A DNA stretch of 64,000 nt from Aminobacter niigataensis (GTDB taxonomy: Bacteria; Pseudomonadota; Alphaproteobacteria; Rhizobiales; Rhizobiaceae), in contig NZ_JACHOT010000001.1 in the NCBI RefSeq assembly GCF_014200015.1, positions 744,001-808,000 on the forward strand, read 5' to 3'. The translations under genes were made by a program, and so were the position numbers. Positions 16,283 through 24,716 of the stretch are shown in pieces. Each line of letters opens with the position of its first letter. The first letter of the stretch is position 1. Under the pieces are notes generated by a model. It did not search any database, was not told the origin of the DNA, and worked only from the letters and a program-made list of their open reading frames with translations.

Positions 16283-17965
16283 ATGACGAAAAAATCGATC
16301 CCCGACGTCCTCCGCATCGCTGTTGCCCAGCTCAACCCGACGGTAGGCGACATCGCAGGCAATCTCGCCAAGGCGCGCGAGGCACGCGCCGATGCGGCGC
16401 GCCAGGGTGCCGATCTCGTGCTGTTCACCGAACTGTTCCTGGCTGGTTATCCGCCGGAAGACCTGGTGCTCAAGCCGGCCTTCCTCGCGGCTTGCGAGCG
16501 TGCGGCCGAGGATTTCGCCAAGGACACCGCCGACAACGGCCCCGGAGTCATCATCGGGGTGCCGCTCAAGCGCAAGAGCGGCGTGCATAATGCGATCATC
16601 GTCGCAGATGGCGGCAAGGTCATTGCCGAGCGTTTCAAGGTGGATCTGCCCAACTACGGCGAATTCGACGAGAAGCGCGTTTTCCAGGCCGGTCCCGACA
16701 TGCCCGGGCCGGTCAATTTCCGCGGCGTGCGCCTGGGCATCCCGATCTGCGAGGACATCTGGGGCGAACTCGGTGTCTGCGAGACGCTGGCCGAAAGCGG
16801 TGCCGAGATCCTGCTCGTGCCGAACGGCTCGCCCTACTACCGCGCCAAGATGGATGTGCGCCACCAGGTGGCGATCCGCCAGGTGATCGAGAGCGGCCTG
16901 CCGCTGCTCTACGCCAATCAACTCGGGGGCCAGGACGAGCTGGTGTTCGACGGCGCTTCCTTTGCCATCAATGCCGACCATTCGCTGGCGTTCCAGATGA
17001 GCCAGTTCGAAGAGACGGTGGCTATGACGCTGTGGCGGCGTGGCGACGAAGGCTGGGCCTGCGTCGAAGGCCCGATGTCGAAGATCCCCGAACGGGAAGA
17101 GGCCGACTACCGGGCCTGCATGCTGGGGCTTCGCGACTACGTCAACAAGAACGGGTTCAAGAACGTCGTGCTAGGCCTGTCGGGCGGCATCGATTCGGCG
17201 ATCTGTGCCGCGCTCGCCGTCGACGCACTCGGCGAAGAGCGGCTGCGGGCGATCATGATGCCTTACCGCTACACCTCGAGCGATTCGCTGAAGGACGCCG
17301 AGGACTGCGCGCGGGCGCTCGGCTGCCGTTATGACATCGTGCCGATCCACGAGCCTGTCGACGGGTTTTCGCACGCGCTGACGCAGCTTTTCGAAGGCAC
17401 CAAGGAAGGTATCACCGAGGAAAACCTGCAGAGCCGCGCCCGCGGTACCATCCTGATGGCCGTGTCCAACAAGTTCGGCTCGATGGTGGTGACGACTGGC
17501 AACAAGAGCGAGATGTCGGTCGGCTATGCCACGCTGTATGGCGACATGAACGGCGGTTTCAACCCGATCAAGGACCTCTACAAGATGCAGGTCTATGCGC
17601 TGTCGCGCTGGCGCAACAGCCAGGTGCCGCCGGGCGCGTTCGGGCCTTCGGGCATCGTCATCCCTGAGAATATCATCGACAAGGCGCCTTCCGCCGAACT
17701 GCGTCCCAACCAGACCGACCAGGATTCGCTGCCGCCCTATCCAGTGCTCGACGACATCCTGGAGTGCCTGGTCGAGAACGAGATGGGGGTCGACGAGATC
17801 GTGGTGCGCGGCCACGACCGCGACACTGTCCATCGCATCGAGCACCTGCTCTACATCGCCGAATACAAGCGGCGGCAGGCGGCACCCGGCGTGAAGATCA
17901 CCAAGAAGAACTTTGGCCGCGACCGGCGCTACCCGATCACAAATCGATTCAGGGATCGCGGGTAA
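16283..17965 (+). CDS. nadE: glutamine-dependent NAD+ synthetase
   Basis: A 560-residue two-domain enzyme for the last step of NAD synthesis. The N-terminal nitrilase-like glutaminase has the Glu-Lys-Cys triad (LFTELFLAGYPPED, the Lys in RFKVDLPNYG, and Cys156 in PICEDIW). The C-terminal synthetase has the ATP pyrophosphatase loop GLSGGIDSAI (near residue 300) and TTGNKSEMSVGY. Ammonia from glutamine is channelled to deamido-NAD. It is cytoplasmic and followed after 45 bases by a GNAT gene. Confidence 0.96.
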   Translation: MTKKSIPDVLRIAVAQLNPTVGDIAGNLAKAREARADAARQGADLVLFTELFLAGYPPEDLVLKPAFLAACERAAEDFAKDTADNGPGVIIGVPLKRKSGVHNAIIVADGGKVIAERFKVDLPNYGEFDEKRVFQAGPDMPGPVNFRGVRLGIPICEDIWGELGVCETLAESGAEILLVPNGSPYYRAKMDVRHQVAIRQVIESGLPLLYANQLGGQDELVFDGASFAINADHSLAFQMSQFEETVAMTLWRRGDEGWACVEGPMSKIPEREEADYRACMLGLRDYVNKNGFKNVVLGLSGGIDSAICAALAVDALGEERLRAIMMPYRYTSSDSLKDAEDCARALGCRYDIVPIHEPVDGFSHALTQLFEGTKEGITEENLQSRARGTILMAVSNKFGSMVVTTGNKSEMSVGYATLYGDMNGGFNPIKDLYKMQVYALSRWRNSQVPPGAFGPSGIVIPENIIDKAPSAELRPNQTDQDSLPPYPVLDDILECLVENEMGVDEIVVRGHDRDTVHRIEHLLYIAEYKRRQAAPGVKITKKNFGRDRRYPITNRFRDRG

Positions 17966-18010
17966 GCCACTGAACGTGAATTGAAAACCACCAGAAGACC
18001 GGAGGGGTTC

Positions 18011-18430
18011 ATGGCCGAGGTCGAGATCAGTTTCGATGCGTCGCGCATCGACTTCGACAAGACCTCCGAGGTCATCAAGGCGAGTTATTGGGGCGAGGGC
18101 CGAACCGACGAGATTCATCGCCGGGCCTTTGCCAACTCGCTCTGCCTGGGCGCCTATGTCGATGGCGAGCAGGTGGGGTTCGCGCGCGTCGTCACCGATT
18201 ATGCCTGCTTCGCCTATGTCGCCGACGTCATCGTCTGGCCCGGCCGGCGGGGGCTTGGCATCGGCAAGAAGCTGATCCAGGCTCTTCTCGATCATCCCGA
18301 ACTTGCCAGCGTGACCGGGTTTTCGCTGCGGACTTCAGACGCGCACAGCCTTTACAAAAAATTCGGCTTCGTAACCTCGACAGACGGCATGTATATGCGC
18401 CTGGCGCGGCAGCCGGCCACTCACGAATAG
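18011..18430 (+). CDS. GNAT family N-acetyltransferase
   Basis: A 139-residue acetyltransferase. The acetyl-CoA-binding motif A is VWPGRRGLGIGKKLIQALL, with the RGxGIG loop. The C-terminal YKKFGF segment is typical of the fold. The acceptor substrate is unknown. The ATG at 18011 is preceded by GGAGGGG; an in-frame start at 17981 is less likely. The MFS gene begins nine bases after its stop, so the pair may be co-transcribed. Confidence 0.88.
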   Translation: MAEVEISFDASRIDFDKTSEVIKASYWGEGRTDEIHRRAFANSLCLGAYVDGEQVGFARVVTDYACFAYVADVIVWPGRRGLGIGKKLIQALLDHPELASVTGFSLRTSDAHSLYKKFGFVTSTDGMYMRLARQPATHE

Positions 18431-18439
18431 ACTGAGCAC

Positions 18440-19681
18440 GTGACTTACATAGCCTTCGTCCGAGACAACCCGCGCTGGCTGGCCGGCGGTTTTTTGCTCA
18501 CCTTCTTTTCGACCTTCGGCATGACATCGTTCGTCGCGCTGTCGGCCGGCGACATCCGCCGCGACTACGGGCTGTCGCATGGCGAATTCGGCACGCTCTA
18601 CATGTTCGCCACACTGACCAGCGCCTTGAGCCTGCCGTATCTCGGCCAGATCGTCGACCGCCACAGCGTGCGGAACGTGGCGCTGTTCATCGTACCGATG
18701 CTGGCGCTCGCGAGCGCGTCGATGGCGCTGTCGCAGCACCTCGTGATGTTGTTCGTGGCGATCTATCTGCTGCGCCTGTTTGGCCAAGGCATGATGGTGC
18801 ATGCCGCCTACACGGCGACCGCGCGCTGGTTTTCGGCGCAAAGGGGACGAGCGCTTTCGACCGTCATTCTCGGCCACAACGCCGGCGACGCCTTCCTGCC
18901 GATGGGTTTTGTCCTGATCTCCGCTGCGGTTGGTTGGCGCAACGGCTGGCTGCTTTCGGCAGCGGTGCTGGCGCTCGTCGCCGTGCCGGCAGTTGCCTTT
19001 CTGGTTGCCACGGACCGCAAGCCGCGCTCATCGGACCCCGTGGCGCGCCGGGTCGATGCGCGCGACTGGACGCGCGCCGAGGTCGTCCGCGATCCGATCT
19101 TCTACGTGTTGCTGCTTGGCGTCATGGCGCCGGGCCTGATCGTGACGACCCTGTTCTTCCACCAGGTCTATCTGGTGGAGTTGCGGGGCTGGTCGCTCGA
19201 GGTCTTCGCTTCGTCCTATCTGGTGACGGCGGTGGTCAATACCGCATTCACGCTGGTGGTCGGCCAACTCATCGACCGCTTTTCCGGCGTGTCGCTGCTG
19301 CCTTTCGTGTTGCTGCCGCTGGGGTTCGCCTGCCTGTTTCTGGGCCTCGTCGACGCGCAGTGGAGTGCCTTCGGCTTCATGGCGCTGCTCGGCGTTTCGA
19401 ACGGCTTGTCGACGACGCTGTTCGGCGCCGTGTGGCCCGAGGTCTACGGCCTGAAGCACCTCGGTTCGATCAGGGCACTGATCGTGGCCGCTGGGGTGCT
19501 CGCCTCTGCAATCGGACCGGGTTTGACCGGATTCCTGATCGACGGCGGCGTGAGCTACCCCGGCCAGATCTTGGCGATGGGTTTTTACTGCTTCGCCGTT
19601 TCATTCGTCCTGTTGCTGGCTTCGCGCCGAGTTCGCGCGCGGAGCCATGTCCAGGCTGCGCCTGCTGCGGCCTCAGTGTAA
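18440..19681 (+). CDS. MFS transporter
   Basis: A 413-residue major facilitator with about 12 predicted membrane helices and a central loop near residues 190-215. Motif A-like LGQIVDRHSVRN follows helix 2 and is echoed as GQLIDRFSG in the second half. Substrate unknown. The start is GTG, nine bases after the GNAT stop, with only a weak ribosome binding site, which suggests translational coupling. It is convergent with clpP, with only four bases between stops and no visible terminator. Confidence 0.88.
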   Translation: MTYIAFVRDNPRWLAGGFLLTFFSTFGMTSFVALSAGDIRRDYGLSHGEFGTLYMFATLTSALSLPYLGQIVDRHSVRNVALFIVPMLALASASMALSQHLVMLFVAIYLLRLFGQGMMVHAAYTATARWFSAQRGRALSTVILGHNAGDAFLPMGFVLISAAVGWRNGWLLSAAVLALVAVPAVAFLVATDRKPRSSDPVARRVDARDWTRAEVVRDPIFYVLLLGVMAPGLIVTTLFFHQVYLVELRGWSLEVFASSYLVTAVVNTAFTLVVGQLIDRFSGVSLLPFVLLPLGFACLFLGLVDAQWSAFGFMALLGVSNGLSTTLFGAVWPEVYGLKHLGSIRALIVAAGVLASAIGPGLTGFLIDGGVSYPGQILAMGFYCFAVSFVLLLASRRVRARSHVQAAPAAASV

Positions 19682-19685
19682 CCAG

Positions 19686-20306
19686 CTACTTCCCGGAAAT
19701 GCCTTCCACGATTTCGCGGCGGTCATAGACGTGGTCGACGATGCCCCAATCCCTGGCTTCCTCCGCCGTGAAGAAAAAGTCGCGGTCGAGCACGCGTGTC
19801 ACTTCCTCCTCCGTGCGTCCGCAATGTTCGGCGTAGAGCCTGGTCATGCGCCGCTTGAGCTTGAGAATGTCCTCGGCATGGCGTTCGATGTCGGAGGCCT
19901 GGCCGCGGAAGCCGCCGGAGGGCTGGTGCAGGATCACGCTTGCATTGGGAAGCGCGATGCGCCGGCCGGGTGCGCCGGCCATCAGCAGGAACGAGCCCAT
20001 CGAGCCGGCCGTGCCCATGCAGAGCGTTGAAACAGGGCATCGGATGAACTGCATCGTGTCGTAGATGGCAAAGCCGCTGGTCACCACGCCGCCCGGCGAG
20101 TTGATGTAGAACGAGATTTCGCGGTTCGGGTTTTCCGACTCGAGGAACAGCAACTGCGCGCAGATGAGCGACGCCGAATTATCGTCGACCTCGCCGTTGA
20201 GGAAAACGATCCGCTCGCGCAGCAGTCGGGAAAAGATGTCGAAGGAGCGTTCGCCGCGGGGCGACTGTTCGACGACCATAGGGACGAGTTGCATCGTGTC
20301 GCGCAT
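19686..20306 (-). CDS. clpP: ATP-dependent Clp protease proteolytic subunit
   Basis: A 206-residue ClpP serine peptidase that forms the barrel of the Clp protease with ClpA or ClpX. The triad is intact: Ser102 in AGSMGSF, His127 in LHQPSGG, Asp176 in [11 protein letters not shown]. There is no clpX or lon next to it, so this is probably one of the extra ClpP copies found in rhizobia, not the main clpP of the clpP-clpX operon. The ATG at 20306 has AAAGGA eight bases upstream; an ATG at 20324 has none. Confidence 0.92.
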   Translation of the reverse strand: MRDTMQLVPMVVEQSPRGERSFDIFSRLLRERIVFLNGEVDDNSASLICAQLLFLESENPNREISFYINSPGGVVTSGFAIYDTMQFIRCPVSTLCMGTAGSMGSFLLMAGAPGRRIALPNASVILHQPSGGFRGQASDIERHAEDILKLKRRMTRLYAEHCGRTEEEVTRVLDRDFFFTAEEARDWGIVDHVYDRREIVEGISGK

Positions 20307-20342
20307 GCGCGAAATTCCTTTCATCGATGGAGTTTTTTGAAC

Positions 20343-20726
20343 TTAGGCGGCTGCGCGCATCAGGGGCGGGCTGTTTGAATTCGCCGGCGCAGCGATGGTT
20401 CTCACGGGGTCGACGCTATGGGTGAGCCGGAACCGTGTGCCGCCGTCCGGTTGTGCTTCGAGATCGAAGGTGACGTAGGTCTCGGGCTCGCTCACCGTGG
20501 CATCGTTCCAGGCGTAACGTACGCGCGAGAAGGGTAGGGCCTCGATGATGCGATAGGCGGGGCCGGTCGTGTCCGCGGTGACCTTGTCCGCCGCCGGCAC
20601 GTCGAGCCAGGTTGCGACGAATTCCGGCACCGTCAGCGCGCGCCAGACCTTTTCCGGCGTGGCTTCCAACTCGCATTCGACGACGATGGTGTCCTCGTTC
20701 GATTCCTGCCTCTGGGTGTCCGTCAT
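20343..20726 (-). CDS. SRPBCC (AHSA1-like) domain protein
   Basis: A 127-residue START/Bet v1-like protein of the activator-of-Hsp90 homologue 1 group: VECELEATPEKVWRALTVPE at the start of the fold and TVSEPETYVTFDLEAQPDGGT, FRLTHS in the later strands. The family binds hydrophobic ligands; function is not known. Its ATG overlaps the arsR stop by four bases. The pairing with a small ArsR regulator is common in proteobacteria and suggests the regulator controls it. Confidence 0.87.
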   Translation of the reverse strand: MTDTQRQESNEDTIVVECELEATPEKVWRALTVPEFVATWLDVPAADKVTADTTGPAYRIIEALPFSRVRYAWNDATVSEPETYVTFDLEAQPDGGTRFRLTHSVDPVRTIAAPANSNSPPLMRAAA

Positions 20727-21037
20727 TGGTCCATCTCCTTGAGCAGCGTCTTCAGTCGCTCGACGCGATCCGGCCAGAAGCCGCGATAGCGGGTGAGCCA
20801 GTCGAAGAGCGGCCGCAGACCGTCGGGGTTGACGCTGTAGTTCACATGCCTGCCGGCACGCGCTTCCTTGATCAGCCCGGCGCCGCGCAGCACGGCGATG
20901 TGCTGCGAAATCGCCGGCTGCGAAATCTCCAGCCCTTCGCGCAACTCCGTCGCGTTTTTCTCTCCCGCGGTCAGCCGATCGAGAACGGCACGGCGGGTGG
21001 GATCGGACAGGGCGCGGAATACGTCAGATTCGTTCAT
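20723..21037 (-). CDS. ArsR-family transcriptional regulator
   Basis: A 104-residue winged-helix regulator. The helix-turn-helix is LEISQPAISQHIAVLRGAGL, followed by the wing AGRHVNYSVN. No Cys-rich metal-binding site is visible, so it is not a classic metal sensor; the ligand is unknown. A perfect 8-bp-arm inverted repeat lies six bases upstream of the start codon and is probably its own operator. It forms an operon with the AHSA1-like gene. Confidence 0.9.
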   Translation of the reverse strand: MNESDVFRALSDPTRRAVLDRLTAGEKNATELREGLEISQPAISQHIAVLRGAGLIKEARAGRHVNYSVNPDGLRPLFDWLTRYRGFWPDRVERLKTLLKEMDQ

Positions 21038-21043
21038 GGATTT

Positions 21044-21065
21044 GAGATAAGCATGTACTTATCTC
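21044..21065. promoter_or_regulatory. palindromic operator beside arsR
   Basis: GAGATAAG (21044-21051), spacer CATGTA, CTTATCTC (21058-21065). Arms match perfectly over 8 bp. The centre lies about 18 bases from the arsR start, the usual place for an ArsR dimer site. Binding is inferred. Confidence 0.65.
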
Positions 21066-21182
21066 TTGCGCAAGTGGGGACCGATTTCAGCCCCTGTTCT
21101 GGCACAACAGGCTTCGGTCCAGACCGGGACTTGGCGAAGCAACGATGCTCGGCTATAAGCAACTCCTTCGCGGCCACTAACA

Positions 21183-21329
21183 GGGAGGTCTGAATGCCAG
21201 AACATGACATGTCCTCCCGAGGTTCGAACCGAGGTCGTTGACCTCGCGAACCGCCCTCGGCGTCTTTTGTTCCCGACGCCGCCGTACCGCGACTTCCTGA
21301 TTCCATAAGAATTATTCGTCGCGCCTTTT
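21183..21329 (+). promoter_or_regulatory. structured 5' leader of the ABC exporter (attenuator candidate)
   Basis: Within this stretch: GGGAGG (21183-21188) can pair with CCTCCC (21213-21218); CCGAG (21217-21221) plus GTTCG pairs with CGAAC and CTCGG (21256-21260) around an inner hairpin GAGGTC/GACCTC (21231-21245); CGGCGTC (21258-21264) pairs with GACGCCG (21275-21281). The last two share 21258-21260, so they exclude each other. A third pair CGCGAC (21288-21293)/GTCGCG (21318-21323) is followed by CCTTTT. The first stem's 5' arm lies inside the leader ORF. Confidence 0.5.
21194..21241 (+). CDS. leader peptide ORF (15 codons)
   Basis: ATG plus 14 codons and TGA, encoding MPEHDMSSRGSNRGR. A near-perfect Shine-Dalgarno GGGAGG sits five bases before the ATG. 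Three of the last seven codons are Arg (two CGA, rare in GC-rich genomes, and one CGT), two Ser-Ser codons precede them, and hairpin arms fall across these codons. This is the layout of a translated leader that controls a downstream gene, here the ABC exporter 138 bases on. Expression is not shown. Confidence 0.5.
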   Translation: MPEHDMSSRGSNRGR

Positions 21330-21379
21330 GCACTTCATTCTATTGGGATGGCGTCGGTTTTCGGCGCCTCGATGACATC

Positions 21380-23182
21380 ATGGCTCGTTTTCGTATCGAC
21401 CTGCGCGGCGGCGCCTTCCGCAGCGTTCTGGGATTCACTTTCAGGCACTGGAAGCACCAACCGGTGCGGCTTGTCCTCATCTCGGCTGCCGTGCTCGTTT
21501 CGACGATGGCCGACGTGCTGACGCCGCTCTATTCGGGTCGGCTGATCGACGCCGTTGCCAGCGGTGCCGCGACCGACGCGGTGGCGTGGGATGCGGCCTT
21601 GGCGGCGTTCTTCACGCTGCTGGCGCTGGCCTCGGGTTCGCTGGTATTCCGCCACATCGCGTTTGCCGGCATCATCGAGCTGACGCTCAAGATGATGTCG
21701 GACATCGCTCACGACGCATTCCACCGCGTCCAGCGCTTTTCGACTGACTGGCATGCCAACAGCTTCGCCGGCTCAACGGTGCGCAAGGTGACGCGCGGCA
21801 TGTGGGCGCTCGACCTGCTCAACGACACGCTGCTGGTGGCACTGCTGCCGTCCATCGTGATGCTACTGGGATCGACCATCCTGCTGGGTTGGCACTGGCC
21901 GATGATGGGCCTGATCATCGCCGCAGGCTCGCTGATCTTCATCGCGCAGACGGTAGTGATGTCGCTCGGCTTCGTCGCTCCTGCCGCAAGCCTTGCCAAC
22001 AGCTGGGACACGCGGCTTGGCGGCTCGCTCGCCGATGCCGTCAGCTGCAACTCGGTGGTCAAGGCGTTCGGCGCAGAAGAGCGCGAGGAAGGCCGGCTCG
22101 CCAAGGTGATCGCCAAGTGGCGCCACCGCACGGCGAGGACCTGGATGCGCGGCACGATCAACGGCACGTCGCAGAACGTCACCCTGGTTCTGCTGCGCGC
22201 CGCGATCATCGGCTTTGCGTTGATGCTGTGGGCCGGCGGGCAGGCCAGTGCTGGCGACATCGCCTTCGTGCTGACCTCGTTCTTCCTGCTGCAGGGCTAT
22301 CTGCGCGACGTCGGCATGCACATCCGCAACCTGCAGCGCTCGGTCAACGACATGGAGGAACTGGTCGACATCCAGGGTCAGCCGCTCGGCGTCGCCGACC
22401 GGCCCGGCGCCAGGCCGATCCAGATCCGCGACGGCGGCATCGAGTTCGAGAACGTGACGTTCCACTACGGCACCCACGCGCTGCCGCTCTACCGGGACTT
22501 CTCGGTGTCGATCAAACCGGGCGAACGTGTCGGCCTTGTCGGTCACTCAGGTTCGGGCAAGACGACGTTCGTCAAGCTGATCCAACGGCTGTACGACGTC
22601 GGCAGCGGCCGGATCGTGATCGACGGGCAGGATATCGCCAATACGACGCAGTCCTCGCTGCGGTCGCAACTGGCGATCGTCCAGCAGGAGCCGATCCTGT
22701 TCCACCGGTCGCTGGCCGAGAACATTGCCTATGCCCGGCCCGGCGCGACGCAGGCTGAGATCGAACACGCGGCGAAACTCGCCAGCGCGCATGATTTCAT
22801 CCAGCGCCTGCCCAAGGGCTATGGCACGCTGGTCGGCGAACGCGGCGTCAAGCTGTCGGGCGGCGAACGCCAGCGTGTTGCAATCGCACGGGCATTCCTG
22901 GCGGATGCACCGGTCCTGATTCTCGATGAGGCGACGTCCAGCCTCGATTCGGAGTCGGAGGTGCTGATCCAGGAGGCGATGGAGCGGTTGATGGTCGGAC
23001 GCACGACGCTGGTCATCGCGCATCGGCTGTCGACGGTGCGGGCGCTTGACCGGCTGCTCGTCTTCGATCGGGGCGAGGTCGTCGAGGAGGGCAGGCACGA
23101 GGCACTGGTTCGCCTCGACGGCGGCATCTACCGCCGGCTGTTCGAGCGCCAGGCGCTGGAGCTGACGAAAGGCCTGGTCTGA
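21380..23182 (+). CDS. ABC exporter, fused permease and ATPase
   Basis: A 600-residue half-transporter of the MsbA/multidrug type. An N-terminal membrane domain with about six helices (residues 25-320) is followed by the nucleotide-binding domain: Walker A GHSGSGKTT (near 390), Q-loop VQQEPILF, signature LSGGERQR (near 492), Walker B VLILDEATSSLD (near 512), and switch IAHRLST. It should work as a homodimer in the inner membrane, exporting lipid or drug-like substrates. The ATG has no clear Shine-Dalgarno, and a long structured leader precedes it. A terminator follows. Confidence 0.92.
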   Translation: MARFRIDLRGGAFRSVLGFTFRHWKHQPVRLVLISAAVLVSTMADVLTPLYSGRLIDAVASGAATDAVAWDAALAAFFTLLALASGSLVFRHIAFAGIIELTLKMMSDIAHDAFHRVQRFSTDWHANSFAGSTVRKVTRGMWALDLLNDTLLVALLPSIVMLLGSTILLGWHWPMMGLIIAAGSLIFIAQTVVMSLGFVAPAASLANSWDTRLGGSLADAVSCNSVVKAFGAEEREEGRLAKVIAKWRHRTARTWMRGTINGTSQNVTLVLLRAAIIGFALMLWAGGQASAGDIAFVLTSFFLLQGYLRDVGMHIRNLQRSVNDMEELVDIQGQPLGVADRPGARPIQIRDGGIEFENVTFHYGTHALPLYRDFSVSIKPGERVGLVGHSGSGKTTFVKLIQRLYDVGSGRIVIDGQDIANTTQSSLRSQLAIVQQEPILFHRSLAENIAYARPGATQAEIEHAAKLASAHDFIQRLPKGYGTLVGERGVKLSGGERQRVAIARAFLADAPVLILDEATSSLDSESEVLIQEAMERLMVGRTTLVIAHRLSTVRALDRLLVFDRGEVVEEGRHEALVRLDGGIYRRLFERQALELTKGLV

Positions 23183-23188
23183 TCTTGA

Positions 23189-23220
23189 AAGGGCCGCGAG
23201 ATGATCGCGGCCCTTACTTC
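23189..23220 (+). terminator. terminator after the ABC exporter
   Basis: AAGGGCCGCGA (23189-23199), loop GATGA, TCGCGGCCCTT (23205-23215): an 11-bp perfect stem, six bases after the stop codon, followed by a short T-containing stretch. Confidence 0.8.
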
Positions 23221-23342
23221 GTTGGCAAACAGATGTAGCCCCATTGGTCAGCTTCCATTCGGGGCAATCTTGCATTATCTCTGAAACAGAGGTGCGGGGG
23301 CGCCGTCTTGTCAACGCAAAAGCCTTCCGCTACGCCCCGATC

Positions 23343-24716
23343 ATGACAGTTACAGTTCGCTTCGCACCTTCGCCCACCGGACGCATCCACATCGGCAATG
23401 CGCGCACGGCTCTGTTCAATTGGCTGTTCGCGCTCAAGCACAAGGGGCGTTTCGTCCAGCGCTTCGACGATACCGATGTCGAGCGCTCGCGCCAGGAATT
23501 CGCAGATTCGATCCTCTACGATTTGCACTGGCTCGGCATCTTTCCCGACCAGACCGAATACCAGTCGCGCCGTTTCGCCAGCTATGATGCGGCTGTCGAC
23601 AGGCTCAAGGCGGCCGGCGTGCTCTATCCCTGCTACGAAACGACGGAAGAACTCGATCTGCGCCGCAAGGTACGGCGCACGCGCGGTTTGCCGCCGGTTT
23701 ACGGGCGCGAGGCGCTGAAACTTACCGATGCCGAACGCGCATCCTATGAGCATGACGGGCGCAAGCCGCACTGGCGCTTCCTGCTGCCCAACTTTGCCTC
23801 CGACCCGTTCGAGACCGAGCGCACCGAAATCCACTGGAACGATATCGTGCGCGGAGAGGAGACCGTCGACCTGGCGTCCCTCTCCGATCCGGTCCTGGTG
23901 CGCGAGGACGGCACTTATCTCTACACGCTGCCGTCGGTGGTCGACGACATCGAAATGGAGATCACCCACGTCATTCGCGGTGACGATCACGTCACCAACA
24001 CCGGCGTTCAGATCGCACTCTTCCGCGCGCTGGGTGCCGAGCCGCCGGCATTCGGCCACCACAACCTGCTGACCACGGCGTCGGGCGAGGGGCTGTCCAA
24101 GCGCACCGGTGCGCTGTCGATCGAAAGCCTGCGCGACAGCGGCATCGAGCCGATGTCGGTTGCCTCGCTCGCCGTGCTTGTCGGCACGTCGGAGAATGTC
24201 ACGGCGGTGCCGAGTCTTGCCGAACTCGCCGAGAAATTCGATCCGGCCGCGACCTCCAAGTCGGCTTCCAAGTTCGATCCCGATGAGTTGCTCGTGCTCA
24301 ACCGGTCGCTCCTGCACCACATGTCGTTCGACGAGGTGCGCGACCGCCTGATGGTGCTCGGCGTCAGCGGCCAACATGCCGAAGCGTTCTGGATGGCCGT
24401 GCGCGGCAATCTCGACCGGCTGTCTGATGCTGTCTCCTGGTGGAAGATCCTGCGCGAGGGGCCGCAGCCGGCAGCTGAGATCGCCGACGAGGATCGCGAG
24501 TTCGTCGGACAGGCATTCGACCTGCTGCCGGAAGAGCCATGGGACGGCAATGTCTGGAAGGACTGGACGGCCAAGGTGAAGAAGGCGACCGGCCGCAAGG
24601 GCAAGGCGCTCTTCATGCCACTGCGGCTTGCCCTTACCGGGCTGGAGTCGGGCCCGGAACTCGCAGATCTGTTGCCGCTGGTGGGGCGGGAAGGAACGCT
24701 GGCCCGACGGCCCTGA
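23343..24716 (+). CDS. gltX: glutamate--tRNA ligase
   Basis: A 457-residue class I aminoacyl-tRNA synthetase. The HIGH-type motif is [15 protein letters not shown] and the KMSKS-type motif is GLSKRTG. Alphaproteobacteria usually have two GltX proteins, one of them charging tRNA-Gln for the amidotransferase route; which this one is cannot be told by eye. The ATG at 23343 begins directly with the catalytic core, so the 33-codon upstream frame is not used. Its 3' end overlaps the convergent DUF2865 gene by 83 bases. Confidence 0.93.
   Translation: MTVTVRFAPSPTGRIHIGNARTALFNWLFALKHKGRFVQRFDDTDVERSRQEFADSILYDLHWLGIFPDQTEYQSRRFASYDAAVDRLKAAGVLYPCYETTEELDLRRKVRRTRGLPPVYGREALKLTDAERASYEHDGRKPHWRFLLPNFASDPFETERTEIHWNDIVRGEETVDLASLSDPVLVREDGTYLYTLPSVVDDIEMEITHVIRGDDHVTNTGVQIALFRALGAEPPAFGHHNLLTTASGEGLSKRTGALSIESLRDSGIEPMSVASLAVLVGTSENVTAVPSLAELAEKFDPAATSKSASKFDPDELLVLNRSLLHHMSFDEVRDRLMVLGVSGQHAEAFWMAVRGNLDRLSDAVSWWKILREGPQPAAEIADEDREFVGQAFDLLPEEPWDGNVWKDWTAKVKKATGRKGKALFMPLRLALTGLESGPELADLLPLVGREGTLARRP

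Noticed and set aside
21221-21230. GGTTCGAACC, which looks like a tRNA T-arm
   Set aside because: No acceptor stem, D-arm or anticodon arm can be folded around it. It is better explained as part of the leader stems.
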